A stretch of DNA of 21,114 nt, from assembly GCA_000969725.1 (NCBI GenBank), contig JXSR01S066668.1; one strand, written 5' to 3'. Source of the DNA: Ophiothrix spiculata (lineage: Eukaryota > Echinodermata > Ophiuroidea > Amphilepidida > Ophiotrichidae). A model generated the notes under the pieces. That model saw only the letters and a list, made by a program, of their open reading frames with translations, was not told where the DNA came from and made no database searches. Numbering within the stretch: position 1 is the first letter of the stretch; every line of letters starts with the position of its first letter. This document shows, piece after piece, positions 17,711-21,114 of the stretch. The position numbers and the translations under genes are program-made.

Positions 17711-18113
17711 ATTGTACAAACATTATTATTTATGTACTGAAAAGGGATTGAAGAAAGACACTTGAGCAGTACTATTTAGAATACTTTTACAAAATAGAGA
17801 TAGTACGGTATTACACCATTTTATGTTTGCTTACTGTTATATGTCTAGTTTTATCAAAATAATCTATTTACTTTTAAGACTGATGCAGCGACATCGCATG
17901 CTATTCCGTTTATTCCATCTCATGCATCTAATATTTTTTATTCTTAAAAAAGGTGTTCTTATTAAGTGACGAAAAAAATCAGTAAGTTGGATATGCCCCT
18001 TACATTGCGTTTGCAGAGTTTTCTCTTAAAATCAGTAAGTCAGAGCGATGCATTTAATCACAGTTAATGAATGTCGTATCCTTTTTAATAATTTCCTATA
18101 CTTCTCTTTTTAG

Positions 18114-18184
18114 CTATTGTCTTTCCTTTCGATGAAGAATCAACGCCTAACCAAACTAACATAGTTTCCTTTGCTTCAAAATTG
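18114..18184 (+). CDS. FDEESTP exon-like segment, array unit C
   Basis: After cttctctttttag two bases are followed by IVFPFDEESTPNQTNIVSFA and SKL, then a donor-like TTG|gtaatg. An extra base relative to units B and D after NQTN changes the ending and keeps the frame open longer. Silent differences at GTC and GAT set it apart from unit B. This is the only copy with both an acceptor and a plausible donor. Confidence 0.33.
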
Positions 18185-18244
18185 GTAATGACAGCTAACT
18201 AAGAATGCATAAAAAATGATTTAATCAAAAATATAAAGTTGCAG

Positions 18245-18324
18245 TTACTATGGGCATACCGGAACAAGTTTTATCAGACTTCAAAATATTTAAACAGAAA
18301 CAAAACCTAATAGGAGACAAGTGA
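18245..18324 (+). pseudogene. 3' coding-like block, array unit D
   Basis: After aaagttgcag, ATG at 18250 opens MGIPEQVLSDFKIFKQKQNL then IGDK and TGA 18322-18324. One A fewer than unit C shifts the frame, and the QVSIENTTE frame here ends early (GAG GTT TAA). AATAAA at 18373 is conserved. Either this copy is disabled or the GDK ending is the functional one. Confidence 0.3.
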
Positions 18325-19659
18325 GCATTGAGAATACCACTGAGGTTTAATCAGTTCAAGAATCTACTTGATAATAAAAGAATTTATGAAAACAGTTGAG
18401 AGTGCTTGTTATTTCCCATATTTAATAGATCTGGGTTTCAATTTAATCTGGTAACGAAAATCTATCAAAGAATGCTAGATCACAGCAAGAATTTAATTCC
18501 CTTGGTGGGTTTTCCTACCTGTTTTATAAATCACATCAAAGGAAATATAATTACTTGAATCAATTAGTGTATAGAAAACAGATCAATCCAGCAGGGCCTA
18601 AAGGGAGCCAAAACGTGGAGCAATGCAACGAGAGGAATATCTATATCTTCAAAACAAAAGCTTGTACATATGACAACCGATCAAAATACGTACACTCTTA
18701 AAAAGAAAGGATCAAATTTGATCCCATAAAGTATCAAATATGAGCTTACCCTTTTTGGGATCAATTTTGATCCAAATTCTCCTCAAATTTGATCCTTTTT
18801 GGATCAAAAAGGAGTGTAGTTGATCCGAAAAGGATCAACTTTGAGGAGAATTTTGGATCAAAATTGATCCCAAAAATGCTAAGCTCATATTTGATACTTT
18901 ATGGGATCAATTTGATCCTTTCCTTTTAAGAGTGTATAATGTCCTACAGGGATATTTCTTGCTGCAATATCGACTGAATGTATGTCAAACACATCTCAAA
19001 AGCGCTTTACAAACTAAATATCGTTAAAATCATAGCTTTGTAAAATGTTTTCTGGCTTTGCTCGATGTAAAGTCAAGAGCACTTAATACGTTTTAATTCA
19101 TCGGAGTTCATAAACAGACTGAAGGAAATAGATAAATACGCTACAAGTTCCTATAAGCATGATAAGTAAATATGGATGAAGGGACCAGTCTAGGACTTAT
19201 ATAGATTAACCCAAAACATGTTGAAGCTCACGATGAAGAAACTGTATTCAAGTTGCCTGTTGTTTTAGAGTCTAACGTAAACATTTCATTTTGGACTACT
19301 GCAGGAAATTAAGTATAGATTTTGGGGTATGGCAGAGAACACATTAACAGAACGCAGAACGTAATGTTATGGAGACATAGGGTCGGTTTAATGTACTGTT
19401 GGTTGAATGTGCTAATGAAATTGAGACATGGATATTCAATAGATGAGAATTAAAGGAAAGAATAAACAATTTATTTTCCATAGTGATAAAGAACAATCCT
19501 GATGAATCTATTCAACGAATTATTTTCCACCTAGTTTTGCTGTTACTTGCTAAATTCATGTGCATTTCGATTTAACAAGATTTAATTCATCATTTAAGTA
19601 AAGCTAGATAGAGGTAGATTTGTCCGCTGAAAATAACATTTTGTCTTCTTCAAGAGAAT
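18316..19659 (+). repeat. Array unit D, 3' module
   Basis: The same landmark order as units A-C is present, interrupted by the 242-bp palindrome at 18693-18934. The cggcttttgtctcgtgca to acaaaaccaacgctagact tract of units B and C is missing (deleted near 19570-19590). Confidence 0.87.
18693..18934. mobile_element. 242-bp near-perfect palindrome with TA duplication
   Basis: The ends CACTCTTAAAAAGAAAGGAT and its complement are bordered by TA (18691-18692 and 18935-18936). The whole element folds on itself around 18813 and repeats GATCAAATTTGATCC and TTTTGATCC-type words. Units B and C carry the empty site (acgtataatg, aattaatg). No coding capacity. It is consistent with a Tc1/mariner-type miniature element and is among the youngest insertions by arm identity. 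Confidence 0.92.
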
Positions 19660-19816
19660 CTAAAAATACCTGTTATAGGCCCAGATCCTTGTTGAATAGT
19701 ATTAAGCATTTGTAAACATAGTAGCTAATCCATTACATACCAAGGCATATTGGGTGGTTCCAAAATCTGCTTTCAGAACTGATATTTGGCCGAAGTGAGG
19801 CTGCCTTAGCTGATTT

Positions 19817-19906
19817 AGAGTTGGGTAAATATTTCATGAGAGATTGTCGTCCTTCGAAAGGGACATAATGCCATCGATCACATTTACAGAATAGATAGGG
19901 TCCTGT
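19817..19906 (-). CDS. Candidate minus-strand exon within unit D
   Basis: On the minus strand, gattacatccacag is followed by an open frame TGPYLFCKCDRWHYVPFEGR then QSLMKYLPNS. The Cys-x-Cys and aromatic-rich content looks protein-like and the stretch is less AT-rich than its flanks. It sits in the roughly 230 bases that only unit D has. The frame stays open beyond into conserved array sequence, which is not convincingly coding. No donor is clear and no family was recognised. Confidence 0.25.
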
Positions 19907-20413
19907 CTGTGGATGTAATCGCAATTAGTATAATAATATGCTCCTGATTGTTTCCAACCCCGTGTCGGTCATTAGGACTTCAAAATCCACATATACTGCT
20001 GTCATTGTTTATAACCTTTAGCAGTAATCATAAATTTGAGAACTGAATTGAAGAATGGGAAAATTTACCAAAACTCGGCATCATGAATAGAAAATTGGGC
20101 TATTTTTTATTTTAGGTTAATATTTTTGTCTTTTAGAACTGGCAAATTTTGAAGTTTGTAAAGAACCTTACTTGCATAGTTTTATGACATGCCATGCAAC
20201 GCCAGTTTTCTTGTAATAGGCTATAGTTAAAATCTAAAAGTACAAATGTACTTTACGACTTACCGTATTGGTTTATTTGAAGCTTAGACCAAACTAATTG
20301 TCAAGACGTTAGTAACAGTATTTTGTTTCAAAACATGTTCCTAGCCGTAGTTACAACTACAACACTCCGAGTAGAGCTTGGAACACCCTAAACATTATAT
20401 TACACTATCTCAG

Positions 20414-20478
20414 CCTGAGGATAATAGAGGTATTCACTATTGATACCTTCGGTCAATGCCACACGATAAAGAAGAACG
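20414..20478 (+). CDS. TFGQCH exon-like segment, array unit D
   Basis: After attacactatctcag there is one base, then LRIIEVFTIDTFGQCHTIKK and Asn, ending AACG|gtattg. That is the best donor among the copies, with G as the last exon base. Joined to the CG start of the next segment (20819) it would give Ala and stay in frame. Without splicing, the frame stays open to a stop at about 20540. Confidence 0.35.
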
Positions 20479-20818
20479 GTATTGTACAAACATTATTATT
20501 TATGAAAAGAGAAAGAAGAAAGATTCTTGAGCAGAACTAGTTTTGTTATTCAAAAACAAGTACCATTTAGAATACTTGTACAGTGTAGAGATAGCATTAA
20601 TTCATTTTTTTTTCTACCTGTCAGTTTACTTGTAAGAGTGATACAGCGTATCATATTCATACATCTCTTATATCTAATATTTTTATTCTTAAAAACAAAA
20701 CAAAAACAACCAAACAACAACAAGTTTTCTTTTAAACAGTAAATACGAGCGGTGCATTTTAACACACTTAAATGAATGTCGTATCCTTTGTAATAATTTC
20801 CTAGACTTTTCTGCTTAG

Positions 20819-20889
20819 CGATTGTGTTTCCTTTAGATGAAGAATCAACGCCTAAGCAAACTAACACGTTTCTGTTGCTTCAAAATTGA
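20819..20889 (+). CDS. FDEESTP exon-like segment, array unit D
   Basis: After cttttctgcttag two bases precede IVFPLDEESTPKQTNTFLLL, Gln, Asn and TGA at 20887. Compared with unit B: GTG for GTA (silent), TTA for TTC, GAT for GAC (silent), AAG for AAC. The acceptor pyrimidine tract is weaker than in the other copies. No 3' block follows. Confidence 0.3.
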
Positions 20890-20960
20890 AACTTCCGACA
20901 GATTTAAATCACAGCAAACTAAACGTGCATTGAAAACATGATTAGGATTAAACCAACCAA

Positions 20961-21114
20961 TATACGACAGGAAGAAGAAGTGAGAAACATTCTTTCTCAT
21001 TCAGATGATAATGAAAAACATAATAATCTAGGTTCAATTTTTATAACGTTTGAATATTTTCTTAAGACATAAGACATAAGAATTTATTTCTTCCACATAT
21101 GCAAAATAACAGTA
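20961..21114. other. Unannotated end of window
   Basis: AT-rich sequence with gacataagacataag as a short direct repeat near 21066; nothing else recognised. Confidence 0.35.

Larger units (their letters stand above)
17175..18244 (+). repeat. Array unit C, 5' tract with exon-like segments
   Basis: It is collinear with 13051-14188 and lacks the 494-bp element. It has a deletion around 17375 that removes the ttttctagaactgg acceptor-like stretch seen in units B and D. A 70-codon frame (17498-17710) starts MIFNILATVFLFQYMFLAVV, resembling a signal peptide, and runs into the TFGQCH segment. In unit B the same ATG frame breaks early, so its coding status is doubtful. Confidence 0.88.
19660..20960 (+). 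repeat. Array unit D, 5' tract with exon-like segments
   Basis: It is collinear with 13051-14188 and 17175-18244. It has about 230 extra bases (roughly 19818-20045) between ttggccgaagtgaggc and gggaaaatttacc, and lacks other short stretches. Homology fades after about 20,890, where the 3' coding-like block would be expected but is not found. Confidence 0.85.

Noticed and set aside
20550..20867. 105-codon minus-strand frame
   Set aside because: It is antisense to array sequence, including the FDEESTP segment; units B and C do not keep it open, and no domain is visible.
1..21114. CRISPR array, bacterial operon, phage or integrated virus
   Set aside because: No regularly spaced identical repeats with unique spacers, no ribosome-binding-site pattern, no packed reading frames, and no recognisable polymerase, integrase or capsid sequence.

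Overview
The window is strongly AT-rich eukaryotic DNA with no long open reading frames. It has no bacterial-style gene packing, and no operons, rRNA genes or CRISPR arrays. Short coding-like segments flanked by GT/AG splice-type signals, a tRNA-like SINE head, microsatellites and many miniature inverted-repeat elements point to an animal, probably an invertebrate with a repeat-rich genome. Nothing in the sequence fixes the species. No complete gene can be called with confidence.

The dominant structure is a degenerate tandem array. One module, marked by the anchor 'aattactTgaa...agaAAACAGATCAAT', occurs at about 115, 2646, 8040, 10927, 14482 and 18549, always on the plus strand. The last four copies belong to units of roughly 2.2-2.7 kb once inserted elements are subtracted. 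A full unit contains, in order: a 3' block with a short reading frame ending at a stop just before AATAAA; a conserved non-coding tract; a conserved 5' tract; and two short exon-like segments, which I call TFGQCH and FDEESTP. Each segment follows an acceptor-like AG. Together these look like exons of a small, plus-strand, tandemly duplicated multi-exon gene family, or its relics. Their frames partly persist and partly are broken.

Left third (1-7400): two old module copies, a minus-strand tRNA-like sequence, a cluster of TTCGTACGAA-type motifs, an (AAAC)n microsatellite, a 961 bp near-perfect palindrome flanked by TA, a 350 bp TTAA-flanked element, a 233 bp tandem duplication, and a dispersed repeat (R1) in opposite orientations. 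Weak minus-strand coding-like stretches lie at 1376-1557 and 6444-6807.

Middle (7400-14300): two array units interrupted by a nested palindrome, a 436 bp TA-flanked element, a 384 bp element with a GTCCGC duplication and a 494 bp element with 16 bp termini. One candidate exon (10246-10347) has good acceptor and donor signals.

Right third (14300-21114): two more units carrying a 703 bp element with internal tandem repeats, a 363 bp element, a 455 bp inverted duplication whose two arms both hold the first exon of an unidentified mobile-element gene, and a 242 bp TA-flanked palindrome. Because other units keep the empty site, most insertion boundaries and target duplications can be read inside the window. 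Functional assignments are inferences: no protein family could be recognised from the sequence alone.
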